Assembly: GCA_037952775.1 (NCBI GenBank)
Contig: JBANAY010000003.1
Span: 11,284,001 to 11,348,000 of the forward strand
Source of the DNA: Clonostachys chloroleuca
Lineage: Eukaryota; Ascomycota; Sordariomycetes; Hypocreales; Bionectriaceae
DNA length: 64,000 bases
Direction of reading: 5' to 3'
The notes below the pieces were generated by a model. The model had not been told where the DNA came from and did no database searches. It saw only the letters and a list, made by a program, of their open reading frames with translations. Within the stretch, counting starts at the first letter, position 1. The number at the start of each line of letters is the position of its first letter. A program made the translations under genes and the position numbers. Of the stretch, positions 11,331 through 23,500 are shown one piece after another.

Positions 11331-13883
11331 ATGTCAGAAATAAACCAGGAAAATGCAACGCCTAGTGGAGAGAAGCGAGCTGCCGACCCCTTATCGGTAA
11401 CCCCGTCGACGGCCAAGAAGCGCAAACTAAACAGCTCCGCCAACGAATCCCCGTCCGCCCAGGGAGCCTTCAATGCGATTACATCGAAAATTTCCAATTA
11501 TTTTGGCTTCGGCCGGACAGATCAGACGGCGCCGAACGGGGCGGCGAGTCCATCAGCCTCGAGTGGTACTAATGAGGCACCGAAGCCGGCGGTTCGCCCT
11601 GCGATCAAGTTGAAGGCACTCCGTGGAACAATCTGGGACAATGAGGAGAAGCCTCGCTTGCTTGCGTCCCCATCCAAGGGCTCCCCTGCGAAGCAACGAG
11701 GCAGGGGGACGCCCAAGGGGACACCAAAGGGCACGCCAGGGAGGAAGAGACAGCCGCGACTCGACGATACCCCGACCAAGCCACGCTCGACCGTGAAAAA
11801 GATAGCGACGACTCGCGACGCGATAGATCATGAGTTATCGGAGGACGAGCTGACTAGCGACAATGTGGGGACACCGATCAAACAGACGCCTGGGAAGAGG
11901 CTGTTTGGCTCGGCTGCAGACTCCCCAGCTCCTAAGTCGATTCTGACGCCCTCGAAGAACAGAAACCAGACGCCAAAGAGCGTCAAATTCGACAGTAGGA
12001 TTGATGGCGAGGTCTTCTTCGACGACTTACCCAAGACATCGCCAATCAAAAAGTCGGCGAGCCCACGCAAGCCCAAGGCCCAGCCGGTGGTGACGAATGA
12101 GATTGTCTGTGGGGTGTGCTTCAAACCGCACTCGAAAGCGCCGAATCAGATTGTTCTCTGCGAGAATTGCGATTATGCTGCCCATCAAGAATGCTACGGG
12201 ATCCTGGAAATCCCCGAAGGCGACTGGCTATGCAAGGCGTGTTCACAGGAAGATGCGCTCGTGCCTCGGCCAGAAGCGACAGCGATACCCACGACGATTG
12301 TAACGGCACCCGCTGAAGCAGTTGATGTACCTGAGATTCCTAATTTCGACCACCATTTACGGTCCTATCAACGGGTGTTGATAGACCGATGTACGGGTCA
12401 GCGACGGATTGAAATATTTGGGCTCCAAGATGTACACGAGAAGGCGCACCAACTCATCGAGCAGACTGTAGTTGCTGGTGAGGGAAACTCGATGCTCCTT
12501 ATCGGCGCCAGGGGGAGTGGGAAGACAACAGTATGTGCTTCTTTTCAAAGTCTGGGAGTTTCATACTAATAAGTAGCAGTTGCTGGAGAACATTATTGCA
12601 GATTTATCAAAGGACCACGGGCGAGATTTCCACGTCGTCAGGTTAAATGGGTTCGTTCATACTGACGATAAACTTGCTCTGAGAGAGATCTGGCGCCAGC
12701 TTGGAAAGCAGATGCAGGTCGAGGACGATATTGCAAACAGAGTAAGCTACAGACATGTTGAATTCATTGGAGTGAATGAATTGACTAACAGGATCGCCTC
12801 TTCTAGACCAACTATGCCGACACCATGGCCTCGTTACTGGCACTTCTCTCACATCCTTCAGAAATCATGGGAACGGATGAGGGACTGACATCACAATCCA
12901 TTGTCTTCATTCTTGATGAGTTCGACATGTTTGCCTCGCATCCACGTCAAACTCTACTCTACAACCTGTTTGATATTGCACAATCGCGCAAAGCCCCGAT
13001 CGCTGTCCTAGGATGTACTACCCGACTTGACATAGTGGAATTGCTGGAAAAGAGAGTCAAGAGTCGATTCAGCCATCGTTACATCTACCTCACGCTACCC
13101 AAAAGCTTACCCGCTTTCTGGCAAGTTTGTCGGCAAGGGCTAATTGTCGAGAGAAAGGATGCCCAGAAGGAAGGAATCGACATCAACATGGAGGGCTACG
13201 GCGAGTTCCACAAGTACTGGAGTCAGAAAATTGATGTAAGTGCAGGCACATGTCTATGTTTTTTATTTTTATTTTTTTTTGGCGGCGGACGATTAATCTT
13301 TGAGCAGGAATTATATAAGCAGAAGTCATTCCAAGAACTGCTCCAGTACCATTACTATACGACCAAGTCTGCGGCGGCATTTTTCAACGACTGGGTTCTC
13401 CCCCTGTCACTACTATCGAAGACTAACCTGGTAATTGACACGCCAGCCGTGGCCGCAGACTTTACATCATTAGCACCGCCGGACTCGCGGATGCACCTCC
13501 TTTCAGCACTCTCAGATTTGGAACTGAGCCTGGTAATAGCTGCGGCACGACTGGACATTGTGGCACACACCGACACGGTCAACTTTGCCATGGCTTACGA
13601 CGAGTACAGCTCGCTGGTGGGCAGGCAGCGCGTGCAGTCGGCCGCTTCGGGAATGCTGGCGGTTGGTGGTGGGGTGGGTGTCTGGAGCAGAGGCATTGCC
13701 GGAATCGCCTGGGAAAGGTTAATCACGTTAGGGTTGCTGGTGCCGTCAGCTGTCGGTGGAGGGAAAGGGATGAGCCATGGTGGCTTGGAAGGAAGAATGT
13801 GGAAGCTGGATGTGGCCCTCGAGGAGATTCCGTGGGCTGTGAAACTTAGTACGGTCCAGACCAAGTGGTGCAAGGAGCTGTAA
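11331..13883 (+). CDS. ORC4: Origin recognition complex subunit 4 with PHD finger
   Basis: Four exons: 11331-12530, 12580-12741, 12807-13235 and 13308-13883, about 788 residues; intron 1 could also end three bases earlier, adding one Gln. The N-terminal 250 residues are basic and low complexity (TPKGTPKGTPGRKRQPR). A PHD zinc finger follows at about 257-305 (CGVC, CENC, HQECYG, GDWLCKAC). The AAA+ ATPase part begins near 345: Walker A GARGSGKT (about 392-399) and Walker B IVFILDEFD (about 486-494), then LGCTTRLDIVELLEKRVKSR. The C-terminal winged-helix region (ELSLVIAAARLD, FAMAYDEYSSLV, WERLITLGLL) is typical of Orc4. ORC marks replication origins. A PHD finger is absent from the well-known yeast and animal Orc4 and suggests a histone-tail link to origin choice. 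A tract of T lies in intron 3. Confidence 0.95.
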
Positions 13884-14653
13884 AGAGGCCTATGTGGTTA
13901 TGATTGAAAACTTTATATAGACGTGCTGTGTGAGAGCGTATTCAGAGGCATGATATACTAATTAGACAAAACACGCGCCGGCTATAGTCAGCTGAAGAGG
14001 CGAATATATTCAATTAGGAAATTCACACAACAGATCAGGGTAGGGGCCAACTGGATATCCGGCAACCTGGTTTGATTTCATTCGTCCCTGAGGGCGGACC
14101 GCAGTTGCTCACCGTCAGCAAACACCACGTCGGAGGCGGGTGAGAATGTGGCTTATGCTCAGAGCATGATTAAGCGATACTAGAGCTATTCTTGGGATCA
14201 TCGTCACCCCAAAGCGGATGCTAGCGCCCACTTGGAACAGGACGGCGCTGACCGAGGCGATTCGAGAAACGTTAGTGAATATACATCGGTTTAGCTTCAT
14301 CAGCCTCATGGCGGTTGTACGCTGGTCTCGGCTGCAGTTCACCCTCCACACGAATTTGCTGGCTCACTATTGATCGACAGACAATTCACGTCCATGCAAC
14401 CCTAGAGGCCGAGACAGACTAGCCCCAAGCCTAAGCTCCCTCCTCAGACGCCGCCATATATCCCAACGTCCGCCCGCCTTCTTAATCCAGACTCGCCAGA
14501 CAATTCGTAGCTGGCGAAGCAGAAACTGCCAGTTCTCTACCCCATCTCGCCCAAGGAAAGCAGAACAACTCTCCAAATTCTGCCCCGCAGCATCTAGTCT
14601 AAGCAACCTCACCTCCGCCATCGGGTCGTGACACCCACCCAAAACCGCCCATC
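13884..14653. other. Intergenic region
   Basis: About 770 bp between ORC4 and the DUF7053 gene. Only short open frames without known features are present on either strand. It should contain the ORC4 3' end and the downstream gene's promoter. Confidence 0.5.
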
Positions 14654-15478
14654 ATGCTGAAGCGCACCACCTTCACAAACATCTCCCCCTTACCGCCCTC
14701 GGTGTCGCGCGAGACCGCCCTCGACTTCCTGCACAACCACCTCGAGATGATCGACCTCAACCCTCTCGTCATCGAGCGCCACGCCATCCCCGCCCCGGAC
14801 CACGCCGAGCCGGACGAGCACAGCTGCGCCTGGTACTCCATCACCGACAAGATCTCCTACATCCCCGGGTCCGACCTCCTCTCCGGCGAGGTCTCCTACA
14901 CCGCCGCCTTCCACAACCTCTCCGACGGGCTCCAGACCCACTGCCACGCGCCCATGGGGCTCGACCTGCGCGAGAGGTGGTCGGTGGGAGGGCGGCTCCC
15001 CCACGAGCCGCCGGAGACGCAGGAGCTCGGCCTGGGCGCCCCGGCCACGGGGCTGTACATACGCGAGGACATTGACTTCCGCTGCAACTTCCTCATGGCC
15101 GGCTTCGTCAGGAAGACGCTGAGCAAGGCGCACGGCACCGTCGTCGAGGCCATGGGACGCAAGGCCCTAGCAGCCGGCGGACCCCCTGCTGCGTCGTTAG
15201 GATCTGCTCCCCATGCCGGTGCTGGAACACATTCCGCAGCAGCCAGTGGTGGTGCTGCTGCTGCTGCGCCGTTCGGGGTGAACCACCAGCATCAGCACCA
15301 CGGCGGCGTCCAATACGGTGGTGGCCGGGACGAGGGCGGCATCCCAAATGCTGCTGCTGCGTTCCCACGGGCCCCTCCTCCGTGGGCGGCGCCAGCCGAC
15401 GTCCAGAACAGGGCGCACGCACCCATGTTGTTCTCCGAGCTGGACGCAACGGGCGACAACAAGATACAGGCGCGCTGA
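14654..15478 (+). CDS. DUF7053-type fungal protein
   Basis: Single exon, 274 residues. Residues 1-175 resemble the fungal domain I recall as DUF7053: it begins MLKRTTFTNISPLPPSVSRE, followed by HLEMIDLNPLVIERH, the W-Y-S-I-T-D-K-I-S-Y-I-P-G block, and LQTHCHAPMGLDLRERWSVG. The fold is thought to be START-like, but no reaction is established, so function is unknown. The C-terminal 100 residues are low complexity in Ala, Gly, His, Gln and Pro. The gene is much more C-rich at third codon positions than its neighbours, and this alone creates long antisense open frames. No signal peptide or membrane segment is seen. Confidence 0.8.
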   Translation: MLKRTTFTNISPLPPSVSRETALDFLHNHLEMIDLNPLVIERHAIPAPDHAEPDEHSCAWYSITDKISYIPGSDLLSGEVSYTAAFHNLSDGLQTHCHAPMGLDLRERWSVGGRLPHEPPETQELGLGAPATGLYIREDIDFRCNFLMAGFVRKTLSKAHGTVVEAMGRKALAAGGPPAASLGSAPHAGAGTHSAAASGGAAAAAPFGVNHQHQHHGGVQYGGGRDEGGIPNAAAAFPRAPPPWAAPADVQNRAHAPMLFSELDATGDNKIQAR

Positions 15479-15961
15479 AAGGGAGGAGTGACACTGCACA
15501 CCATCCATTGAAGATCCTACGATGAAAGCTAGAGGGGTCACCAATAGCTGAACTAGATCAACGGACAAGGAGTAGAGCGAAAAAAGCTTTGTATTCCACC
15601 TTGCTCAAGGTGCTGTATGAAAGGAGCTATACGACAACACCAAATATGCGGTCATAAGTTACAAAAAAGAAAACCCCGTCTATCAAAACCAGAAGAATTA
15701 ACCCCATTAAATGTCACCAACTCCAAGAAGGAGGAAGAAGAAGAATCATTATACCAGCTTGAGACCGGCCCACATCAGAAATGTTTAAAAAAAAACGCCC
15801 CTCGTGGAAAGAAGAAAGAATCAAAGGGAAGAAGAAAATCTAAGGTACCAGGGATCCGACTCAGCGAGAGGGTCCGGGGAAAGAAAGCAAGAAGCGGCCG
15901 TGGCCACGGAAGGGCGTCGACCTGGACACCCGCCAGCGCGGGGACCCGGGCTGGGACCCGA
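15479..15961. other. Convergent 3' intergenic region
   Basis: About 480 bp between two facing genes. It is A/G-rich on the plus strand (runs of GAAGAA), which yields a Lys-rich open frame at 15617-15967 that is considered spurious. No gene is called. Confidence 0.5.
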
Positions 15962-16543
15962 TTATAGGGCCATGAGACCGGCGATGGCAGCACCAGCGGC
16001 GACGGCGAGGCCGAACTTGGCGTTGCTGCCCTCGGCGCCGGAGACCTTGACAGGAGGGTTGGGAGAGTTGGGAGTGTTAGGGGGGTTGGGAGTGTTGGGG
16101 GTCGAGGGAGGGCTGTTGCTGTTGTTGTTGTTGACCGGCGGGTTGGCAGTAGGCTGAGAGGGAGGAGGAGCAGAGCCGGTCTGGGGAGGTGGCGAGGCGC
16201 TTCCCGTGGTCTTGGGGGGAGGCAATGGGCCGCCGGTCGTGGGGTGGTGAGGCCTGTGGGTGGGAGCGTGAGTCTCGACGACGGTGCAGGGGCAGTCGGT
16301 GATGGTGAGGGTGGTCTCCTTGGTCACGGTGTACTTCTTGCCGTTGAAGAGGAGGGTGGTAGGCCCCGGGCAGTAGGTGGTGTAGGCCGTGAGAGTCTTG
16401 GTGGTGGTGATGGTCTTGTTGTGGTGCTCCCCTCCCCAGTTCCAGTTGGCATCCGGGGTAGGACGAGGTCCTTGGGGGCCGGCCTGGGGCGCGGCAAGGG
16501 CGAGGCCGGCGAGGGCGAGAGAGAGGACGGCTTGGGCGTGCAT
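15962..16543 (-). CDS. GPI-anchored cell-wall protein, CCG-6-like
   Basis: Single exon, 193 residues. A signal peptide ([19 protein letters not shown]) is followed by a conserved fungal wall module: [39 protein letters not shown], with two C-P motifs. Next comes a Pro/Thr/Asn-rich spacer with [25 protein letters not shown] repeats. The C-terminus is a hydrophobic GPI-addition signal ([17 protein letters not shown]) preceded by small residues (EGSN). This layout matches clock-controlled protein 6 and Sed1-like structural mannoproteins of ascomycetes. The role is structural in the outer wall. A TATA-like element lies about 170 bp upstream, as expected for a highly expressed gene. Confidence 0.88.
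   Translation of the reverse strand: MHAQAVLSLALAGLALAAPQAGPQGPRPTPDANWNWGGEHHNKTITTTKTLTAYTTYCPGPTTLLFNGKKYTVTKETTLTITDCPCTVVETHAPTHRPHHPTTGGPLPPPKTTGSASPPPQTGSAPPPSQPTANPPVNNNNSNSPPSTPNTPNPPNTPNSPNPPVKVSGAEGSNAKFGLAVAAGAAIAGLMAL
16054..16133. repeat. Short tandem repeats encoding the Pro/Asn spacer
   Basis: Imperfect copies of a unit like GGGAGTGTTAGGGGGGTT (plus-strand view) are followed by (GTT)n at 16113-16132. They encode the repeated N-T-P-N-P-P-type spacer and the Asn run of the wall protein. Such repeats often vary in number between strains. Confidence 0.75.
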
Positions 16544-18088
16544 TATGAAATTAGGTCTTGAGTGAGAACGGTGATTTGGTTGAGCGAGTGGCTGGAATCA
16601 AAGAGATTCGAAATTAAGACGTCGGTGTATGAACGAGTGTAGAGAAGAACCGGCTGGGTAAGATGGTGATAATGAATGAAAGACATGCTTCTGAGTGCAG
16701 AGCAGCCGTGGTCTTATATGCTGTTTCCGGTGGTCGAGGGCGCGAAGACGCTGGAGTCACGAACACGTCTGAAAACAAACACAGACCCGTAGGTGAAAGC
16801 AGCGCTGTGTTGTGAGATCCATCCCATCCACATCCATCGCCAGGCCTGGACTGGTTCCGTTCCTGGTTCAGCTCAATTGAGCTGTGTTGATCTCCGCCGC
16901 ATTCCTAGTCCCGTCATTCCAAACCACCATCGCCAGATTACCCAGCGTGCCAATGCCATTGAGACCTGCCCCAGTCTCCCGGTCCAGGTCGAGCTTCATT
17001 CCTACTTGCACAGCTTTCATTTCGATTGATCCAATTTTCTTCTCGATTGTGATGAGGTGCCCACTTCTACTAAGTACAGATGCTTCAAAGTTGAGAATTT
17101 CGTCATCTTCCGCCTTGATCTTCCCATATCACGACAACTGTCTCACAGTCCCATTGTGGTGAAAGATTCCTCCTCAGCCAATCGTGACGGACGTGTGGGT
17201 TGGGTCCCAAAGAGCAAAAAGATCGGGATATCACTGCCGGCCGCAATAAACAAGCTCCCTTGGCAATACTGTACAGTTCAGCTCTAGTAATCATTCTCCG
17301 TCCGTCCTGCGCAATCCAGCTCTATCCGGGCCACACAGGCTTCCTGCTTCTCACGAAAATAAGACTTGCTTTGCTTTCAGGTTCCAACTCTCGATCCAAT
17401 TATGTGCCTCCCTTTTTTCCCTCGTCTGCTTTGTACTGCAAACGAGCGGAAGAATCCTCAGGTACTACCCGGTCCTCTCTATTCCAGCGTTCCAGCCAAC
17501 GCCCTAAAACTAAGCCGCCCTCCATAATTCCTCAAAACAATATGAAAATGCAACCAAGGCAATTAGATCTGCACGGTTCACAAGACTTGGTGCCGGCAAC
17601 GGCCTCATGAGGTCGATTGAACCGGTCCCACCCTTGTTGCCATGAGAGATTGCTTCAAGCACAAAGACATGAAGCAAAAGAAAAATAAAATTGAGATGAA
17701 GAGAAATAAATAAAAAAATAAAACAAACAACACCAATGATGCACATGATAGATAAAGCGAGGGAATCTATTATGGTTTGGTCGTCCATGTCGTACAGATG
17801 TCCGGTGGTGGGAGCAAAAAGGTTTGCATTTGCATGCCGAGCCCGTTCACAGCAGGCCTCCTCGGATGCCTCGCTCAGATTAGAGCACGGCTCGACTCCC
17901 TGATATTCGTCGGGGATGAAAAGTGTTTTCTCGTGATCATCCTGAGGGCCAGATCCATTCGCCACGGGTATGGTCTAAGGGCAACACAATGGGGTGAAAA
18001 GGAAAAGGTCATCATGCGTGTCGTTGATTGCCAGCTGAAAATGGCTTAGCGGTAGAAGGTGTTCTTTATAACTGAGTGCGAACGTCGC
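16544..18088. other. Intergenic region between wall-protein promoter and flbA 3' end
   Basis: About 1.5 kb with the promoter and leader of the wall-protein gene on the left and the flbA 3' region on the right. A minus-strand open frame of 151 codons (17510-17965) has an odd Leu/Ile/Phe-rich middle derived from an AT-rich stretch. It resembles no family and is not called as a gene. Confidence 0.5.
16714..16719 (-). promoter_or_regulatory. TATA-like element of the wall-protein gene
   Basis: On the minus strand the sequence reads CATATAAGAC, about 170 bp upstream of the start codon at 16543. A TATA box suits an abundant structural protein. It is assigned by motif and position only. Confidence 0.45.
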
Positions 18089-20556
18089 TTAGTTTCGGTT
18101 TGAGCGACTCTGGCTGCGCTCAGGCACACGGCCCATGTTGTCGAATTCGTAGTTGCGGAGCTGCTGCTCGTACTTCGGGCTGCGGAGGAACTTGGGAACG
18201 GAGTCCTAGAAAGTAAAGTGTTAGTAGTCGGCCCCGTCGACAGCAACACCGGATAACGGTTGCGTGTGGGTGAGAAACTTACGCTAGCCATCAGCTTGAA
18301 AACGGCATTTTGGGCGTCCTCGAACAATTCCGTCACCTCCTGAAGTGTTTCAATCATGGTGACATCCTGACCAACGGCCTTGGTCATCCTCGTTGCCAGG
18401 TTGTTCCGAAGCTGATGGTCAATGTTCAGCTCGCAGGGAGAGCCAGGGGCCAAAAAGGCATTGTAAATACCATAGGCCTGGGCCATGATCTCCTTGACGC
18501 TGTCCATCGACGCGTTGCTTTGGGGAGCGCCCTGCGTCGCATTCTTGCCTGCAGGAGGTTGGGTCTTGAGCGCATGGCGAATAGCCGCCTTGCAAGAACG
18601 GACAAAGTCATCTACATCCATGTAGAATGACAGATTCTCCTCGCAGTGGGTGTCACGAAGATACTCGCGGAAGAGTAGACGCAGAGCTGCATCAGTGAGG
18701 ATCTTGTCGAGACGTTGGGTGTTGGAGTCTCGGTTGATACCATTGCGAGGTGTAGGGTTGCCACCTTCGCTTTCTGATTGACGGCCACGGGTGCTGGTTC
18801 CGTTGATAACGTCCTTTCCGTGTTGTGTGATTTGGTAGATGGCATACTTTGTGGGCTGGAACAAGTTGCAGCCAGGGTTTTGAGACATGAATGAGCGATC
18901 CTGGGCAACAGGTTCGAGCAGCTCGTTCTCAACGAACAGGGTAGCAACTTCGATCGTCTCTCTACGATCAACGATGGTGGAGCAGTCCATCAACCAGTCG
19001 GAGGCAGCCTTACCGGTCAAGGTCTCCCGGTATGTCTTGCCGTTCACCTTGCGCTCGGCTGCCATTTTTACTCCAGTCAAGCCATCCTTGTAGTCATGAA
19101 GTGAGTCGGAGTCGGCTGCCGTCACGCTCGACTTGATGTTTCGACCGTCTGTGCCAGCAAATCGGCGGAAGATCACATCGAGCGTGCTTCGGTCAGTCAC
19201 CAACTTGTCGGTGTGCTGATTTCTCTCCAAGATAACGAGGTGAGCCGCACTTCGGCTCACCAGCTCTGCAACCTGCTTTTGTTGAATGCCATTTCTCGAG
19301 CAGAACCTATCCAGCACGGTGACTCCCTTAGCAGTTAGTTGCCAGATTCCTCCTTTCATGTTGTAGACTTGTTGGTATTTTCCATCAGCACTCTCGATGA
19401 AGCGAGCCTCGAGAAATCGCTGGCAGATCGACCGTGCCATATCTTTTGCCATAGAAAAGGTAGTTGTAGTCGTCGTTGTAACGATTCGTGATGGATCTTT
19501 GGGGTCCGGCATTCGGTTGCTTTGGGAGAACTTGAGAGAATTGAGGTTGCTGATAGCATCTTCAGAAAGGAATGTGTAGTCCACCTTGGTCAATCGAACA
19601 CGATGCGCACCGAGAGGAAGTAAGCTGACGATGAGTGTGGAGAAGAGATCCTTGAAATCCTGCAGAGTTGTAAGTCAATTTGTGTCTCAAGTTTACCGTC
19701 TTGCGGTCTGAGGGCCCCTGTCGCTTGATCCAAAACCATCCATCCCACCAACCTGGATACCCTCGTTGGCCCCTCTGTTAAAGAGTTGGGATCAATTGAG
19801 GGGTCCTTGCTACTAAAGGGAGCACATAGCTCAATGGCGCTTCTCTCACTACAACTGCTCTCGTCGCGGGCCAAAGACTCATTGGGAGGGTGAGCAATAG
19901 GGGGCCAGGAAATTGAAAATACGTACTCTTGTGAACGGGCGCTCATCATCCGTCATGCGCAGTAACCGCGAGGATGTTTGATGCATTGTGTTGTTGGTGA
20001 CCGGAGACCGGTGAGGAAGCGGCCGGCTTGGGTCAGTTTCAGAGTAAGGCTGTGAGATCGGCACTTTGGCCGGGGCAGCTGAAGCAGGCTGCTTGCCGTC
20101 CACGGTGGCTTTGGTGGAAAGCGACTGGGTAGAGGGCTTCCTCAGAAGCGACTTCTTGTCCGCGCTGTCGGGGTCGCTGAGCGGGATTGAGCTTTGGCTG
20201 AGGGAGAGGCGAGCGAAGGAATTCCTCTGGCGGATGACGGGGTCGGAGATGTTGGCGAGAGCGCTCTGGGTCTTGTCAAGAGCGGCAGCGGCCAAGGAGG
20301 ATAGGATGCCACTGGAGGAGCGGTGCGGCGCTCTCGATATCGAACTCGTAGACGGGGAGCTGTGGTGTCGGACGGAAGGGGCGTAGTGAGATCCAGCGAT
20401 GACAGAGTCGGTTGGCTTCCGATCCACGGTCGAGGAGTCGGCCGGAGGGGTTGGCGGTAACTTCTCAATGGGTGAGAGAGGAGGCGTTGGTGTTTGGGGG
20501 TGACCAGATAGTAGTGACAGTGGCTCGGGGATCGAAGTCTGGTGCAATGCGGCCAT
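18089..20556 (-). CDS. flbA: FlbA-type RGS protein (DEP-DEP-RGS)
   Basis: Three exons: 20556-19927, 19659-18283 and 18205-18089, all phase 0, giving 707 residues. Intron 1 is 267 bp, long for this window. The first 210 residues are Ser/Pro-rich and disordered. Two DEP-like modules follow (around KDMARSICQRFLEARFIES, and GKAASDWLMDCSTIVDRRET with AIYQITQHGK). The RGS domain begins near residue 480: LDKILTDAALRLLFREYL, NLSFYMDVDDFV, YNAFLAPGSPCELNIDHQLR, ELFEDAQNAVFKLMAS, ending in exon 3 with DSVPKFLRSPKYEQQL. The order matches Aspergillus FlbA and Sordariomycete Rgs1/CPRGS-1, GTPase-activating proteins for G-alpha that curb vegetative growth signalling and allow conidiation; DEP domains tether the RGS to receptors or membrane. 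The upstream side is a 12-kb gap, suggesting long regulatory DNA or leader. Confidence 0.94.
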
Positions 20557-23500
20557 CTAACGGGCTTGGGGGAAAGGTGGTTTAAAGGGAGGGGAAGGAG
20601 CTCAGAGGAATCTTGGGAGGCGGGGAGGTTGATTTGATTAAAAGGCAGATCTAGAATGAAAGAGAAAAGGCGTGGTTTTTTTAGTGTGAGTGGGCTAGCT
20701 TGTATGAAGAAAGCGAGCGCTGGGAGGGAACTGGGGAGCACAAAGGCGAGAGAGAATGCACTGCTCAGGCACTCAGATGAGGACTCATGGAGGTGGGCCA
20801 GGGGGGGGTTGTAGAAGGGCAGCGCAGGGGGTGGGCTCAGAGACGACCCAGGGGGGTGCGGTGTAGTGACTGGAGTGGTTTAGTAGGGGCTGTAGGTAAT
20901 AAGGTAGCCAAAGCCTCAAGAATTGAGACCAGGCAGGGGGGCCATGGTCCGAGAGGTAGCGAATACCTTTAGTGCAACAGGGGGCCTGGAAGTCCCCAAG
21001 AAGGACCAGGTCTGGGCTACCTGCTGGCGAATGTCAGGCACCTTGCACCGTCACCTTTGGCGTGGGGTTTAGGGCGGGGCATTGCAACTAAGGGGGCGCC
21101 AGCGGCTTGACCACCTAGCGAGGCGGCTGTACGCTGCCTGTAGGTCTACGGCCACCTCAGAGGCTGCCCTGGCCTGGCTGGCTCCAACTATTGGCCTAAG
21201 ATGAAACAGAGGCTCGCCATTGCAGCATGTCTGACTGCTCAGCGGAAGGTCCTATTATCAGTTCAATTAATCACTAAATCTCTCTGTCATTGCATCCAGC
21301 GGCGAATGCTCATGCGATCTGTCAGTAGAGCCATGCCGCTGGCCCGGTCCTTTCATTGCCTTCAATCTCTCTACAGAACGCGAGGGTCAGAGCCGTAAGC
21401 TACAGATGGCCTGTGTTTGCGAGCAGGCACGGCCGGACCACGCTACAACGGACCGCTCGCTTAGATTTAGCACGGCATAAGGCACAGAAGTGCGGAAGAA
21501 CCTTGAGACACTGCCAAGAAGACATGTCCTGGCAGAGCCCCAGATGGTCAAGGCAAAAATGCTTCGATGGAGAAAAAAATCAACCTGCAGACAAGGCATG
21601 AGCGAGGCATGAAGCAAGGCCGCCAGACAATGATACGAGAGAGGAGACAACTGATCCCCCTGCAAACGCCGACTAGAAATCTTGGGGATCGAGCTGTGAG
21701 CGAGCCTGGGCGCTGCCGTAGGAAGGTATTCTTGTTCATGCGAACCCCATCGCCCGACTACCGACCCAGGTCCATTTACATCCTCCTTGCCCACGGCTCC
21801 AGCCTCGCATCGGAACACCCTAACGGGCGATAGGCGCCTGTACAAAGGAAATAATACTGGTCTTGGTCTGCGATGGTGGCAAAAGATAGCTGCTTGGCAA
21901 AGAGCACTACTCTAGGTATGACACACATGTTCGGGTGGCAGAACAATAATTGAGAATATTCGCCTATCGTGTTTCCGCTCCATCCTGCTTGCATGCACCC
22001 GGCCTAGCTCGCGACGCGCGAGGCTCTCTAGCTCCAGAGCAGTTCAGGCTGAGCCTGCAGGAAGAAGGTACCCGCACCAACCCGGGCGGCAGATATGGGC
22101 TTGTCCAATATCGCATACATGCATTGCGCTACCTGCCGCAGTTCCTCGTGGTGGAAGTCTCACTAGAGATCGGCGGCGTGACTTTTAGTGTGACCGTCCT
22201 GCGACAATCACGTTGCGGCCATGCAGCGCTGTGCATTAACGCTAAACCGCCTACGCCCAGGGTGCTGGCTGCCAGCCCACCGACACCTGTAGCGAGGTAC
22301 CTGCCTGGCTGGTGGGCACAGGCGCTGGGCCAAGGCCTTCTCGCCTCTCTCGCTCCTTTGGCCAAGACCCGGCTCGTCATCTCCCCGCTCTCTCCCACGC
22401 ACGTCGCTCCATCCCTCCCACCGCCCCCTGTCTCCCCTGCTTACCATGTGCAAACCTTGTGTTGCAAATGATAATAAGCGTCGCTCATATCCGGAAATCC
22501 TCAGGACCACCACCCTCTGCTGATTACTACACCACCATATCCGTCATTTCGGCCCAACATACAAAAGAGAAACCCTCATCTTGTCTCGTTGCCAATAAGA
22601 GACCAAGACAGCTGAAAGGGGTCATCTTTGCCATGTCTGCACCACCCCTGATATCACTCTAGGGATGCCGTCCCTTGAATGTTTGACTTCGTGTTGGAGC
22701 TGACCAGGGAAACGGACAGCCCTAACATGTGGCAGAAAACCCGACGACGGATAAACAGCACACCCCGGGGTATGAGTTCTAATGATCCCTCGCCGAAGCT
22801 TGTTGGAACATTCGCCCTTCGGCGATGCCGTCACAGAGATGGGAATAAGCTGTCTGGTGAGGTTCAAGCCACTGGCCACGTACGTACATAGTAGGTATTT
22901 TCACTTTGCGCCGTGCGCCGGAGGCCCAGCCGGGCAACAAACGGTGAACCCATCCAAGAATAGTGCCCGGCTGCCCCCAGCGCCACCTTCAGGAAACAAA
23001 GATGGGAATAAAATGGAAAAACAGCAAGTAGGAAAAGGAAAAATTCCCCCCCCGTCTCCCTGTAGGCCCGTAGCGAAGAGATTTTTTTTTCTCCGTGATG
23101 CTAAGAAGAAGCGCTAAACATGGACGAGGTGGACGCTACGCCACTGGGCGTTGGTAGAGAGTTGCATTCGGAACCGAAACGTTGAACCTTGTGCATCACC
23201 ACTTCAATAACTCAGCCGACTAAGAGACGCAGCATCCAAATGGTGGCGTCGGCGACGGTGGCGGACAAGGCAGGGAACGGATCCTATGTATGAGCAACAG
23301 CAGGCGGTAGAAACTGTAGCTTGAACAGTGTCGGCTCCGCGGACAACATTCTCTAGCTCGAACCTCTTGACAACTCAATAGCGGTTTTGGGTATGGAACA
23401 CGAGATCGCATTGGCCCATCCCATGGTAGAATATACCATGCCTCACACAGACCCTCGCCTCGTGGTCAGCAGCGTTTCAACTCCCAGATGACCGGTGTTG

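Noticed and set aside
14690..15133. 147-codon minus-strand open frame
   Set aside because: Antisense shadow produced by C-rich third positions of the DUF7053 gene.
17510..17965. 151-codon minus-strand frame with a hydrophobic middle that looks like a membrane segment
   Set aside because: The hydrophobic part comes from an AT-rich ATAAAT-type stretch; no homology, and it lies where the flbA 3' region is expected.
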